Below, in pieces: positions 1 to 8,371 of a stretch of 32,707 nt of DNA (its first letter is position 1; every line of letters starts with the position of its first letter). The notes beneath the pieces are model-generated. The model saw nothing but the letters and a program-made list of their open reading frames with translations. It searched no databases and had not been told where the DNA came from. Source of the DNA: Alphaproteobacteria bacterium (lineage in GTDB: Bacteria > Pseudomonadota > Alphaproteobacteria > UBA8366); assembly GCA_030743445.1 (NCBI GenBank), contig JASLSL010000111.1, forward strand, positions 1 to 32,707, written 5' to 3'. The position numbers and the translations under genes were made by a program.

Positions 1-582
1 CTCCAGCAATTGGGCCTCGTCACCCGCCGCCAGGGGGTCGGCACCAAGGTCGTGGCGGTGTCGCCGGCGCAGCACTACACCCACGCGTGGAATTCGATCG
101 AGGAACTGTTGCAATACGCGGTCGAGACCCGGCTCGAGGACATCGAGATGACCGACGTGGTCGCCGATACCGCACTCGCCGAGCGGCTCGGCGTGCCGGT
201 GGGTCAGGAATTCCTTCGCATCCGCGGGGTGCGGGTCGAAGTCGCCGACCCCGAGGCGCCGCCGATCTGCTGGACCGATATCTTCGTCTCCGCCGCCTTC
301 GCCGGCATCCGGGGCGACATCGGCCGGCACCGCGGCCTGATCGCTGACCTGATCGAGCGGCGCTATGGCGAGAAGGTCGCCGAGATCGGGCAGGAGATCG
401 ACGCCGCGCGAATCCCGAAGGCGCTCGCCGAAAAGCTCAAGGTGCCGGCCGGCAGCCCGGGGCTCGAGATCCAGCGCCGCTACATCGGCGACGACGGCAA
501 GCCGTTCGAGATCTCGCTCTCGACCCACCCGGCGGGGCGCTTCACCTATTCGATGCGCCTCAGGCGAAACGGAGGCGTGTGA
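1..582 (+). CDS. GntR-family transcriptional regulator, UTRA ligand domain (5' partial)
   Basis: The reading frame is open from base 1, so the true start and most of the winged-helix domain lie outside the window. The first visible residues (LQQLGLVTRRQGVGTKV) match the end of a GntR DNA-binding domain, the wing that precedes the linker. The rest (about residues 40-190) looks like a UTRA effector-binding domain, with the LERLG-like stretch, the 'EFLRIRGVR' strand and the 'GLEIQRRYIGDDGKPFEIS' block typical of HutC/UTRA regulators. It probably represses nearby catabolic genes and is released by a small metabolite. It overlaps the next gene by one base, so the two are translationally coupled. 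The effector cannot be deduced. Confidence 0.88.
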   Translation, partial: LQQLGLVTRRQGVGTKVVAVSPAQHYTHAWNSIEELLQYAVETRLEDIEMTDVVADTALAERLGVPVGQEFLRIRGVRVEVADPEAPPICWTDIFVSAAFAGIRGDIGRHRGLIADLIERRYGEKVAEIGQEIDAARIPKALAEKLKVPAGSPGLEIQRRYIGDDGKPFEISLSTHPAGRFTYSMRLRRNGGV

Positions 583-965
583 TGTCCTTGGACCGCGACC
601 AGGCGATGGAGGTGCTGAAGGCCTTCGGCAAGGCGTTCAACAAGGGCGATGTGGACGCCATCCTGGAATGCGTCACCGACGACTTCGAATGGCGGCTGAA
701 CGAGGGGCCCGAGGCGCCCGATGGTAGGGTTGTCCGTGGCAGGGAAGAGGTGCGCCGGACGCTGGCCGAGCGCGCCGCGCTCTATAACGACGTGCGGTTC
801 TCCGAGACGGAAGTATTCTTCGCCGACGACCAGGTAATCGGCCGGTTTCGCGCCACCGGCTCTCATGCCGACGGCCGCCCGTTGGACGTTCGCGGGGTCG
901 ACATCTACTCGTTCCGCGACGGCAAGATCGCGGTCAAGGACAGCTACTGGAAGGACATCGGGTAG
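582..965 (+). CDS. SnoaL-like / NTF2-fold protein
   Basis: A 127-aa protein with the NTF2-like/SnoaL pattern: an N-terminal helix (AMEVLKAFGKAFNKGDVDAI), then 'CVTDDFEWRLNEG', a 'GREEVRRTLAE' helix and a C-terminal 'GVDIYSFRDGKIAVKDSYWKDI' strand pair. Members are small ketosteroid-isomerase-like enzymes or ligand-binding proteins in catabolic and polyketide pathways. Start: ATG at 582 shares its A with the regulator's TGA; a GTG one codon upstream is possible. It is cytoplasmic, with no signal peptide, and is cotranscribed with the GntR gene. The specific reaction is unknown. Confidence 0.82.
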   Translation: MSLDRDQAMEVLKAFGKAFNKGDVDAILECVTDDFEWRLNEGPEAPDGRVVRGREEVRRTLAERAALYNDVRFSETEVFFADDQVIGRFRATGSHADGRPLDVRGVDIYSFRDGKIAVKDSYWKDIG

Positions 966-979
966 GCACGGCGGTGCCT
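964..979 (+). terminator. Short hairpin after the SnoaL gene (weak terminator candidate)
   Basis: AGGCAC-GGCG-GTGCCT forms a 6-bp stem with a 4-nt loop that begins inside the stop codon. Only a short pyrimidine run follows and there is no real U-tract, so intrinsic termination is uncertain. Confidence 0.3.
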
Positions 980-1099
980 CTTCGTCCTCGCCGCTTGTGT
1001 AATCCGCCGGCATGATCGGCGATTGACCACAATTCCAGCATGGTTACTATGGCAATCGCCGCACAGCGTCCTGCAACGATGACCAACCGGGGAGGGGCC

Positions 1100-1435
1100 A
1101 TGTACGTGCGATGCGCCTATCTCGTCGGCGATGTCGAAAACGGCAAGGAGGCCGAATTCGACGCGTGGATCGATCGCGAGGTCGGCCCCGCCATCGCGGC
1201 CCTGCCCAAGGTGCGCGAGGTCCGCATCCTGAAGGCCCGCGAACGCGACGACAACGCGCCGGGCGTCTACATGACCCTCGAACACCTCTACGACAGCGCC
1301 GAGGATCTGAAGACGGCACTCGCCACACCGGCGCGCGATGTGGTGCTCGAAAAGCTGAAGGCGATCTTGCCGCTGTTCGACGGCGAGTTACTGCACGTCA
1401 ATTACGACGTCGACCGGCGGCCGGTGGCGAATTAG
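1100..1435 (+). CDS. Small EthD/Dabb-like ferredoxin-fold protein
   Basis: A 111-aa protein. The ATG at 1100 is preceded by a GGGGAGGGG ribosome site; a more upstream in-frame ATG at 1040 would add 20 residues with no domain character. The sequence (MYVRCAYLVGDVENGKEAEF, then 'WIDREVGPAIAALPKVREV' and 'HLYDSAEDLKTALATPA') looks like the dimeric alpha/beta-barrel superfamily of EthD and Dabb proteins: a short strand, a helix containing a target residue pair, then 'P-x-V' and a distance-measuring helix. Such proteins are small accessory or enzyme subunits in degradation gene clusters. It ends 6 bp from the convergent flavoprotein gene, with no visible terminator between them. Confidence 0.65.
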   Translation: MYVRCAYLVGDVENGKEAEFDAWIDREVGPAIAALPKVREVRILKARERDDNAPGVYMTLEHLYDSAEDLKTALATPARDVVLEKLKAILPLFDGELLHVNYDVDRRPVAN

Positions 1436-1441
1436 GACGCT

Positions 1442-2920
1442 TTACGGCTGGTTGGCGCGGGCGTGGCGCATGGCGGCGTCGATCCCGGCTTGGCGGCCGA
1501 ACACGGCGCCGCGCATTACCGAGGTCGAGCCGGTATAGGTCCGGTAGTAGATGCCCATCACCTCGCCCGCGGCGTAGAGCCCGGGGATCACCTCGCCGTC
1601 CATGTTCAGCACCTGCGCCCGCGCGTTCACCTTGACCCCGCCGAAGGTGAAGCAATTGGCGGCGATGATCGGCCAGGCGAGGAAGGGCGGCTTGTCGAGC
1701 GGCCGCGCCCAGTTGCTCTTGTTCGGCTCCAGGCCGGCGGTCGCGAGGCCGTCGAGCTTCATCGCATCGAACCCGGCTTCGCCCGCGCAGGCGGCATTGA
1801 AGGCCTCCACGGTCTCGGCGAGCTCATGGGGATCGAGCTCCAACGCCTCGGCCAACGCTTCGATGCTATGGGCCTCGACCGGCGGCTGGTCGCTGCGCAC
1901 CGCCTTCCGCCAGTTCGGCACGTCTTCCATGCGGCCGTCGTGGATCGCATAGGCGATGCCTTCCGGCTGGTGCATGATCTCGCGGGTGACCGCCTCATAG
2001 GTCGCGTCGACCATGCCCGGCGCCTCGTCGATGAACCGCCGGGCCCGCTTGTTGACCAGCAGGCCGTAGGAATAGCTCAGCACCACCGGCTCCGCCTGGC
2101 CCGAGCGCGGATCGACCGGCTGGGCGTGGAAGCTGCCGAAGTCGCCGGCCGGTGCGGCGCCGAGGTCGAGTGCGGTGCGGATGCCCTCGCCGCGGTTGTA
2201 GTAGCCGCCGCGGGCGACCGGACGCAGCCACAGCGCATCGGTGCCGAGGTAATGGCTCAGCATCTCCGGGTTGCCCTCGAACCCGCCCGACGCCAGCACC
2301 ACCGCCTTGGCGCGGAACTCGACCGGGCGGTTGTCCTCGACCACGGCGCGGATCCCGGCGATGCGCCCGTCCTCGTCCTGCAATAGCGACGTCATCGTGG
2401 TCTCGTAATGGATCGCGATGTCGTCGGGCACGCTCTCGGCGTGGGCGGCGAGCGCCTCGACCAGCGCCAGCCCGCCGCCGACCGGCGCCATTCGCGTGGT
2501 CGACTGGATGATGAAATAGTTCGGCAGGAAGTCGAATTTGACCCCGAAGCCGGTCAGCCATCTCAGCGTCGGCCCGGCAAGCTCGGCGAATGTGGCGACC
2601 AGTTCCGGGTCGGCGAAGCCGAGGCTCTTGAGCAAGCGCGGCCAGCCCTCGTAGGGCCCGCTCGCATCCTTGATCACTTCCGGGTCGAGATGCCCGCCGG
2701 CGTTCTCGGCGAAGCGCTCGGTGAAATCGTCCGAGACCTCGTTCTCGCTTTTCATCCGCCAGTAGGATTCGGTGTAGCGGGTGTTGCCGCCGCGCTCCTC
2801 CCTCGGCGCGCGCTCGAGCACGCGCACCTTGGCGCCATGCTCTTGCGCCGAGACCGCCGCCGCGAGCCCCGATATGCCGCAGCCGACGACCACCACGTCG
2901 GTCTCGAATGTTTCCACCAT
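1442..2920 (-). CDS. FAD-dependent dehydrogenase of the fumarate reductase/TcuA family
   Basis: A 492-aa flavoprotein, the last gene of the hyuB-to-TcuA unit. The N-terminus has a dinucleotide-binding fold (VVVVGCGISGLAAA, GxGxxG at residues 13-18) and an 'ERAPREERGGNTRYTES' segment resembling tricarballylate dehydrogenase TcuA and other FAD_binding_2 flavoproteins. The C-terminus carries 'TFGGVKVNARAQVL', 'GLYAAGEVMG' and 'TGSTSVMRGAVFGRQAG', the conserved end of soluble fumarate-reductase-like enzymes. TcuA oxidises tricarballylate to cis-aconitate, and 3-ketosteroid delta-1-dehydrogenases share the fold, so the substrate remains open. The start follows a GGAGG site 7 nt upstream. The preceding MmgE/PrpD gene is 75 bp away and could act on the unsaturated acid that a TcuA-type reaction makes. 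Confidence 0.85.
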   Translation of the reverse strand: MVETFETDVVVVGCGISGLAAAVSAQEHGAKVRVLERAPREERGGNTRYTESYWRMKSENEVSDDFTERFAENAGGHLDPEVIKDASGPYEGWPRLLKSLGFADPELVATFAELAGPTLRWLTGFGVKFDFLPNYFIIQSTTRMAPVGGGLALVEALAAHAESVPDDIAIHYETTMTSLLQDEDGRIAGIRAVVEDNRPVEFRAKAVVLASGGFEGNPEMLSHYLGTDALWLRPVARGGYYNRGEGIRTALDLGAAPAGDFGSFHAQPVDPRSGQAEPVVLSYSYGLLVNKRARRFIDEAPGMVDATYEAVTREIMHQPEGIAYAIHDGRMEDVPNWRKAVRSDQPPVEAHSIEALAEALELDPHELAETVEAFNAACAGEAGFDAMKLDGLATAGLEPNKSNWARPLDKPPFLAWPIIAANCFTFGGVKVNARAQVLNMDGEVIPGLYAAGEVMGIYYRTYTGSTSVMRGAVFGRQAGIDAAMRHARANQP

Positions 2921-2995
2921 GCCTTGCCTCCGTTTGCGACGAGCTTAGCAGATGCGGGATCGTGTTGGGTCCGGTAAGCGGCTAATCGGGCCAGG

Positions 2996-4369
2996 TTACG
3001 GCGTCAGCAACGCCGCGATCTCGCGGCAGTCGGCGATCTCCTCCAACCGGTCGATCGCTTCGATCAACGCCTCGCCGTTGGCTTCCGGCAGCGGGTTGAC
3101 GCCGGCCTGCCAGTTCGAGCGGAACTTGGCGAGGTGCTGCTCGCGGGTCAGAGGTTTATCGGGATGGCCGATGACGGTCCCGACGTCGAGCGTGTGCTCG
3201 CCCCCGTCCTCGAGCCGCACCGTGATTCGCTGCGGGACGAGGGCGTTGGGGTCGGGGTTGTCGGTCACGACCACCTCGATGCGCCGCGCGAGCGCCGCGA
3301 CGCCCGGGTCGCCGAGACGGTCGGCGCGGAAGTCCGCGACCTCGACCGCGTCGCGCAACAGCGCCACCGCACCGACATAGGGGATACAGAGCCGTGCATA
3401 GTTCGGCCCTGGATCGTCGATCATCGGCCGGCCAGTGAGCTCGAGGACCAGCGGCGTCACCTCGGCGAGCACATGCGCCACGTCTTCCGGTCCGAAGCCG
3501 TGTTGGCGGCGCAGGGTCAACAGCGCATGGATCGCCCCGTGGCTCGCGCGGCCGGAGGGAAAGGGTTTGTGCGAGATCTTGGCGATCCGCCAGGTCTTGC
3601 CCAGCGCCGGTAGCACGCGGTTGAGATCGTGCCCGCCCTCGAACAGCGCGTAGTAGCCGAACTCCCCTTCGAGCACGTCGTGCGGCCCTGTGACGCCGCG
3701 CGCCGCGAGGTCGCGGGCCATCACCGCCGCCCTGGTGCAGAAGCCGAGCTGCAGGCCGAGGGCAGCCGAGCCCTCGCGGTGCGCCTGCATGGTGCCGGAA
3801 ATCTGGCCGAGCAGCAGGCCGAAGGCGTTGGTCATCGTATCGGCGTCGAGGCCGGAGAGTTTGCCGACGGCCGCGAGCGCGCCGAAGGCGCCGGCCGTCG
3901 CAGGGCGGAAGAAGCTCAAGCCGGTCGTGGCGCCGAGCCCGATGCCGCACGACACGTCGCAGCCGAGCACGACTGCTTCCAGCAGCGCGCGGCCCGACAC
4001 GCCGCCCTGGCGCTCCGCATCGCTCATGGATGCGGCGAGGATCGAGGCCATGGCGTGCACCACCGCGCCCTCGTGGATCGCATCGAACTCGCTGTTGTGG
4101 GTCTGATAGGCGTTGACCATGGCCGCACTCGGCGCCGGCAGCCGCGCGCCGCGGCCCCAGACCGACGCTGCGTCGCCGGCACCCCAGTCGCCCGCCGCTT
4201 CGATCAGCTCGGCGACGTGGGGCCCGGTTGTGCCGGCGATGGCGACACCGAAGCTGTCGAGGATGAAGGTCTTGGCCTTGTCGATCGCCGCCGCCGGGAA
4301 GTCGTCGAAGCCGGTCGTCGCCACGTGGCGGGCAAAGGCATCGATCGCATCCGTTCCGTCGTCACCCAT
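2996..4369 (-). CDS. MmgE/PrpD family protein (first copy)
   Basis: A 457-aa protein of full family length. Signature segments are visible: 'FILDSFGVAIAGTTGPHV' near the N-terminus, 'NAYQTHNSEFDAIHEGAVVH', 'RPATAGAFGALAAVGKLSGLD', 'AFGLLLGQISGTMQAHREGS' and 'KPFPSGRASHGAIHALL'. The family includes 2-methylcitrate dehydratase, cis-aconitate decarboxylase and iminodisuccinate epimerase, all acting beside a carboxylate by abstracting an alpha proton. Cytoplasmic. It lies 19 bp downstream of the LLM gene and upstream of the TcuA-like flavoprotein. A second PrpD (18416-19789) is also next to an LLM gene. The exact substrate cannot be told from sequence. Confidence 0.92.
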   Translation of the reverse strand: MGDDGTDAIDAFARHVATTGFDDFPAAAIDKAKTFILDSFGVAIAGTTGPHVAELIEAAGDWGAGDAASVWGRGARLPAPSAAMVNAYQTHNSEFDAIHEGAVVHAMASILAASMSDAERQGGVSGRALLEAVVLGCDVSCGIGLGATTGLSFFRPATAGAFGALAAVGKLSGLDADTMTNAFGLLLGQISGTMQAHREGSAALGLQLGFCTRAAVMARDLAARGVTGPHDVLEGEFGYYALFEGGHDLNRVLPALGKTWRIAKISHKPFPSGRASHGAIHALLTLRRQHGFGPEDVAHVLAEVTPLVLELTGRPMIDDPGPNYARLCIPYVGAVALLRDAVEVADFRADRLGDPGVAALARRIEVVVTDNPDPNALVPQRITVRLEDGGEHTLDVGTVIGHPDKPLTREQHLAKFRSNWQAGVNPLPEANGEALIEAIDRLEEIADCREIAALLTP

Positions 4370-4388
4370 GGGGATCGCGCCCCGGCGC

Positions 4389-5492
4389 CTAGTCCGCCGC
4401 CGCGGCCTGGTCCTTGCCGAAGCTCGGGTCGAAGCGGGGGGCGACGTCGCGGGCGAAGCGCTCGTACATCTCGCGCCGGACCTCCACGGGCGTGCCCGGC
4501 AGCGCCGTCGCCAGGATGAAGTAGTTGAACCCGAGCTCGTAGAGCACCTCGACCCGTTTGGCGACGGTGTCGGGGCTGCCGACGAAGTTGAGGTCCATCA
4601 GCGGCCCGAGATTGTCCGGGTCGGTCATCGCCTTCAAGTTGGCGAACATCTTCGAGAACGCCTGGTATTCCGGAATCTCCTTCCACGGGTCGGCGTCGAC
4701 CTCGTAGTGCTGGGCCTGCAGGGCGAAGTTGCGCGGCAGGTATTTGCGGCCGAGCTCGCGGGCCTCCTCATCCGTGTCGGCGATGAAGCACTTGACCTGG
4801 ATCGGGAAGGTGCCGTCGACGGGCTGGCCGCGCTCGGTGCGCACCTCGCGCCAAGCGGCGAGCACCTTCTCCAACAGGTGGTCCGGGAACTGGGCGAGGC
4901 AGAGCGGCGGCAGGCCGAGCTCGCCCATGATCTTGCCGCTCGCCGGGCTGCCGATGGCGCCGTAGAACCGGACCTCTTTCTCGATCGGGGTCGGGCGCAG
5001 CCGGATTTCGCGCTCGAGCTTGAGATACTCGCCCGTGTAGGTGAAGGGCTCGCCCTTGAGGGCGAGATCGACGATCTCCCAGGTTTCCTTGAAGCGCGCG
5101 CGGGCCTCGTTCATGTCGACGTTGTAGGCGTCGTATTCCGACTTCGCGGTGCCGCGGCCGAGGCCGAGGTGCAGCGTGCCCTCGGTCAGCGAGTTGACCA
5201 TCGAGATTTCCTCGGCAAAGCGCAGCGGGTGGTACCACGGCAGCACCAGCACCGCGACGCCGAGGCCGAGCGTCGGGCAGTGCGCCGCGATATGCGACAT
5301 CATCACCAGCGGGCTCGGGGTCGGGTAGTAATCCGAGAAATGGTGCTCCAGGAACCACGCCGCCTCGTAGCCGAGCTCGTGGCCGAAGACGCACTCCTCG
5401 ATGACTTCGCGGTAGAGCTCGCGGTCCGGTTTCGGCTCCCAGGTCGAGGGGGCCGAATGGAAGGCGAAGGTGACGTTGCCCTTGGCGCTCAT
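4389..5492 (-). CDS. Luciferase-like monooxygenase (LLM class flavin-dependent oxidoreductase, first copy)
   Basis: A 367-aa TIM-barrel flavoprotein. Start ATG at 5492 has an AGGAGA site 7 nt upstream. Bacterial-luciferase motifs are clear: 'GYEAAWFLEHHFSDYYPTPSP', 'LGLGVAVLVLPWYHPLRFAEE', 'GTLHLGLGRGTAKSEYD' and a C-terminal 'FVGSPDTVAKRVEVLYELGFNYFIL'. Members use reduced FMN (or F420) for oxygenation or hydride transfer; which applies here cannot be decided. The EHHF motif puts it with alkanal-monooxygenase-like proteins rather than the longer NTA/EDTA-monooxygenase branch. No flavin reductase is adjacent, so reduced flavin must come from elsewhere. The operon places it between SDR and MmgE/PrpD. 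Confidence 0.9.
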   Translation of the reverse strand: MSAKGNVTFAFHSAPSTWEPKPDRELYREVIEECVFGHELGYEAAWFLEHHFSDYYPTPSPLVMMSHIAAHCPTLGLGVAVLVLPWYHPLRFAEEISMVNSLTEGTLHLGLGRGTAKSEYDAYNVDMNEARARFKETWEIVDLALKGEPFTYTGEYLKLEREIRLRPTPIEKEVRFYGAIGSPASGKIMGELGLPPLCLAQFPDHLLEKVLAAWREVRTERGQPVDGTFPIQVKCFIADTDEEARELGRKYLPRNFALQAQHYEVDADPWKEIPEYQAFSKMFANLKAMTDPDNLGPLMDLNFVGSPDTVAKRVEVLYELGFNYFILATALPGTPVEVRREMYERFARDVAPRFDPSFGKDQAAAAD

Positions 5493-5530
5493 GGCCGGTC
5501 TCCTTTTGGTCTCCCGCTTTTGGCTCCGGA

Positions 5531-6301
5531 TTATATCCCATTGCCGTATTTTTGCTTCAAGCGCTGCATGCCGCCGATCCAGCGGTCGTAATCCGCGGTC
5601 TTGCCCTGGATGTAGTCGAGCACCTCGCCGTGCGGCGTAATCAGGAAAGATTCCTCGCCCATCGCCCGGATCACGTGCTCGGCCAGGTCTTCCGCCTCCA
5701 TCATGCCGTCGAGCGACGCTACACCTTGCTCGCGGCCATCGGTCATCGCGGTGCGTACCGCCTGGGGGCACAGCACCGAGACCTTGACGCCTTGGCCGCC
5801 GTAATTGATCGCGAGCCACTCGGCGAAACCGACCGCGGCGTGCTTGGTGACCGAATAGGTCGCCGAGTTGACGTGCGACAGCAGCCCCGCGGCGGATGCG
5901 GTGTTCACGAGATACCCGCCGCCGCGTTCGGCCATCTTGGGCGCCAGATGCCGGGCCGCATAGATATGGGCCATGACGTGGATCTGCCAGTTGGTCTGCC
6001 ACTCCGCGTCGGGCGCGTCCTCGCCGCCGATATTGCAGACACCGGCATTGGAGCAGAACACGTCGATCGGCCCGAGCTCGGCTTCCGTCCGGTCGATCAG
6101 ATTTTGGATGTCGACCTCCTTGGTCACGTCGCACGGGATGGCGAGGCCCCCGACCTCGGCCGCGACTTCGGCCAAGGCCTCCTCGGAAATATCCGCGAGG
6201 GCGAGGGCCTTGGCGCCCTCGCCATGAAACCGCCGCGCCAGCGCCCGGCCGATGCCGCTCGCCGCCCCGGTGATCGCCGCGATCTTGCCGTCGAGCTTCA
6301 T
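5531..6301 (-). CDS. Short-chain dehydrogenase/reductase (SDR), classical type
   Basis: A 256-aa classical SDR. The cofactor motif TGAASGIG is at residues 11-18, with 'DVT' near 58-60, 'SNAG' at 84-87, the catalytic Ser136 in 'NTASAAG' and the YSVTK active site (Tyr149, Lys153). An acidic residue at the end of strand 2 (ALADIS) suggests NAD(H) preference. The start ATG overlaps the hyuA stop by 4 bp (ATGA), indicating coupling. The C-terminus (DYIQGKTADYDRWIGGMQRL) matches an SDR subgroup common near LLM and acyl-CoA genes. It likely oxidises an alcohol or reduces a ketone made in this operon. Confidence 0.92.
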   Translation of the reverse strand: MKLDGKIAAITGAASGIGRALARRFHGEGAKALALADISEEALAEVAAEVGGLAIPCDVTKEVDIQNLIDRTEAELGPIDVFCSNAGVCNIGGEDAPDAEWQTNWQIHVMAHIYAARHLAPKMAERGGGYLVNTASAAGLLSHVNSATYSVTKHAAVGFAEWLAINYGGQGVKVSVLCPQAVRTAMTDGREQGVASLDGMMEAEDLAEHVIRAMGEESFLITPHGEVLDYIQGKTADYDRWIGGMQRLKQKYGNGI

Positions 6302-8361
6302 GTCCCGTTCTCCATCTCCAGTCCCGGCACTTCGATGTCGAGCCAACCGAGCGGCGTCGCCACCGCCCGATCGCCGGGCCGCAGCAATACCGTGGTGGTT
6401 TCCGACTCTACCACCGCCGGCCCCTGGATGGCTTGTCCCGGGGCGAGGGCGGCGAGGTCGAACACCTCGACCACCTGCCAGTCGCCGATATGAACCGGGC
6501 GCTGGCCCTTTGGTTCCGCCGCCGGGCGGTCCGGCAACTCAGCTTCCCGTGGTGTCGCCGGCAGCTCGCCGGTGACCGCGACCCTGGCGTTGACCAGCAC
6601 CACCTCCTGGTCTTCGAGCGCATAGGTAAAGAGCGCCTCGTGGCGGCGGTGAAAGCAGCTTGCGACTTGATTCAACAGGTCCGGCGCCGTCCAATCGACC
6701 TCATCCAGCGGCACGTCGATCTCGAAGACCTGCTCGCCGTAGCGCATGTCGGCGGCGCGCCGCGCCAAGACAGTGCCTTCGAACCATTCGGCGAGCCGGG
6801 CGCGGCCCTCGTTCTCGATCTCCTGGAACAGCGACGATAGTCCCTCGGCCTCCAGCGTCGCCGCGTCGCCGACGTGGGTGCGCACGCCCTCGACGCGCAA
6901 GTCCGAGGCCAGCATGCCCCAGGCCGAAAGCACCGAGGCGACGTTGGGGACCACGACCCGCGATATCTCCAGGTGCCGGGCCAGTTCGGTGACGTGCAGC
7001 CCCGCCGCCCCGCCGAAGGCGAGCAGCGCGAAGCCGCGCGGGTCGACCCCGCGGCGCACGGAGACGAGGCGAATGCCCTCCGCCATCCTGGTGTTGACCA
7101 CCCGGTGGATGCCGGCCGCCGCCTGGATCGTCTCGACCCCCAGCGCCTCGGCGATTTGCGATACCGCCGTGGCCGCCGCGGCGCGGTCGAGGTACTGGCG
7201 GCCGCCGAGGAAGTTCTCCGGGTCGAGATAGCCGAGCAGAAGGTTGGCGTCGGTTACCGTCGGTCGCGCGCCGCCCTGGCCGTAGCACGCCGGGCCCGGA
7301 TCGGCGCCGGCGCTTTCGGGCCCGACATGCAGCACGCCGCCCGGGTCGACATGCGCCACCGAACCGCCGCCCGCGCCCAGCGAGACGATGTCGAGGCTCG
7401 GCAGCGCGATCCGTTGGCCCGCGACCCCGCGTTCCGCCGAGAGCGCCGGCTCTCCGCCGGCGATCATCGAGATGTCGGTACTGGTCCCGCCCATGTCGAA
7501 CGGGATCAGGTCGCCGGCGCCGAGGATCTCGGCGCAATGCAGTCCGCCGCCGACGCCGCCCGCCGGACCCGACAGCACGGTGCCGACGGCGAGCCGCACC
7601 GCCTCATCCACCGGGGTCACGCCGCCATGGCTCTGGATGATCAGCAGCGGCCCCGCGTAGCCGGCGTCGGTCAGGCGTTCGGCGAGCCGGGTCAGGTAAC
7701 CCTCGACCACCGGTCCGACGTAGGCGTTGACCACCGTGGTCGAGACCCGCTCGTACTCCTTGATCTGCGGCAGTACGTCGGAGGAGAGCGTGACGTAGGC
7801 GTCGGACAGGGCCTTCCGGACCGCCTCCGCCGCCGCCCGTTCGTGCCCGGGGTCGCGATAGGCGTGGAGGAAACAGATCGCCACCGCCTCGACGTTCTCT
7901 TGTCTCAGGGTCTCGACCGCGGCTTGGAGCGATTTACCGTCGATCGGTACTCGCACCGTGCCGTCGGAGTTCAGCCGCTCGGCGACGCCGAGGCGCAGAT
8001 CGCGTGGCGCCAGCGGTTCGGGTGGCGGAAGGCGCAGATTGTAGCGCTCGTCCTTCAGACCTTCGCGCATCTCCAACACGTCGCGATGGCCCTCGGTGGT
8101 GATCAGGCCAACCTTGGCGCCCTTGCGCTCCAAGAGCGCGTTGGTCGCGACCGTGGTGCCGTGGACGATGCGCTCGGTCTCGGTCACCAGTTCGCCGAGG
8201 CCGATGCCGAGTTCCGCGGCGAGCCGGGTCAGCCCGTCGATCACGCCCGCCGATTGGTCCGCCGGCGTGGTCGGCGCCTTGGCGAGGGTCGAGCGGCCTT
8301 CGCCGTCGATCGCGACCACGTCGGTGAAGGTGCCGCCCACGTCGATGCCAATCACGTACAA
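6298..8361 (-). CDS. hyuA: Hydantoinase/oxoprolinase family protein, HyuA subunit
   Basis: A 687-aa ATP-dependent hydantoinase A-type subunit. Domains: an ASKHA-type N-terminal part (IGIDVGGTFTDVVAI at about 4-18, 'IVHGTTVATNALLERKGAKV'), a middle domain with 'GPAGGVGGGLHCAEI', 'FDMGGTSTDISMI' and 'GAGGGSVAHVDPGG', and a C-terminal acetophenone-carboxylase-like domain. With HyuB it forms enzymes that open lactam rings (5-oxoproline, N-methylhydantoin) or carboxylate ketones, using ATP. The start is TTG at 8361 (a GTG two codons later is the alternative), 10 bp after the hyuB stop, with no strong ribosome site, so expression probably depends on translation through hyuB. Since hyuB carries an amber codon, HyuA may be orphaned or polar-affected. 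Confidence 0.93.
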   Translation of the reverse strand: MYVIGIDVGGTFTDVVAIDGEGRSTLAKAPTTPADQSAGVIDGLTRLAAELGIGLGELVTETERIVHGTTVATNALLERKGAKVGLITTEGHRDVLEMREGLKDERYNLRLPPPEPLAPRDLRLGVAERLNSDGTVRVPIDGKSLQAAVETLRQENVEAVAICFLHAYRDPGHERAAAEAVRKALSDAYVTLSSDVLPQIKEYERVSTTVVNAYVGPVVEGYLTRLAERLTDAGYAGPLLIIQSHGGVTPVDEAVRLAVGTVLSGPAGGVGGGLHCAEILGAGDLIPFDMGGTSTDISMIAGGEPALSAERGVAGQRIALPSLDIVSLGAGGGSVAHVDPGGVLHVGPESAGADPGPACYGQGGARPTVTDANLLLGYLDPENFLGGRQYLDRAAAATAVSQIAEALGVETIQAAAGIHRVVNTRMAEGIRLVSVRRGVDPRGFALLAFGGAAGLHVTELARHLEISRVVVPNVASVLSAWGMLASDLRVEGVRTHVGDAATLEAEGLSSLFQEIENEGRARLAEWFEGTVLARRAADMRYGEQVFEIDVPLDEVDWTAPDLLNQVASCFHRRHEALFTYALEDQEVVLVNARVAVTGELPATPREAELPDRPAAEPKGQRPVHIGDWQVVEVFDLAALAPGQAIQGPAVVESETTTVLLRPGDRAVATPLGWLDIEVPGLEMENGT

Positions 8362-8371
8362 GGGCGGCGCC

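Noticed and set aside
4113..5591. 492-codon plus-strand open frame opposite the LLM and PrpD genes
   Set aside because: Shadow of two recognised minus-strand genes; no domain in its own translation.
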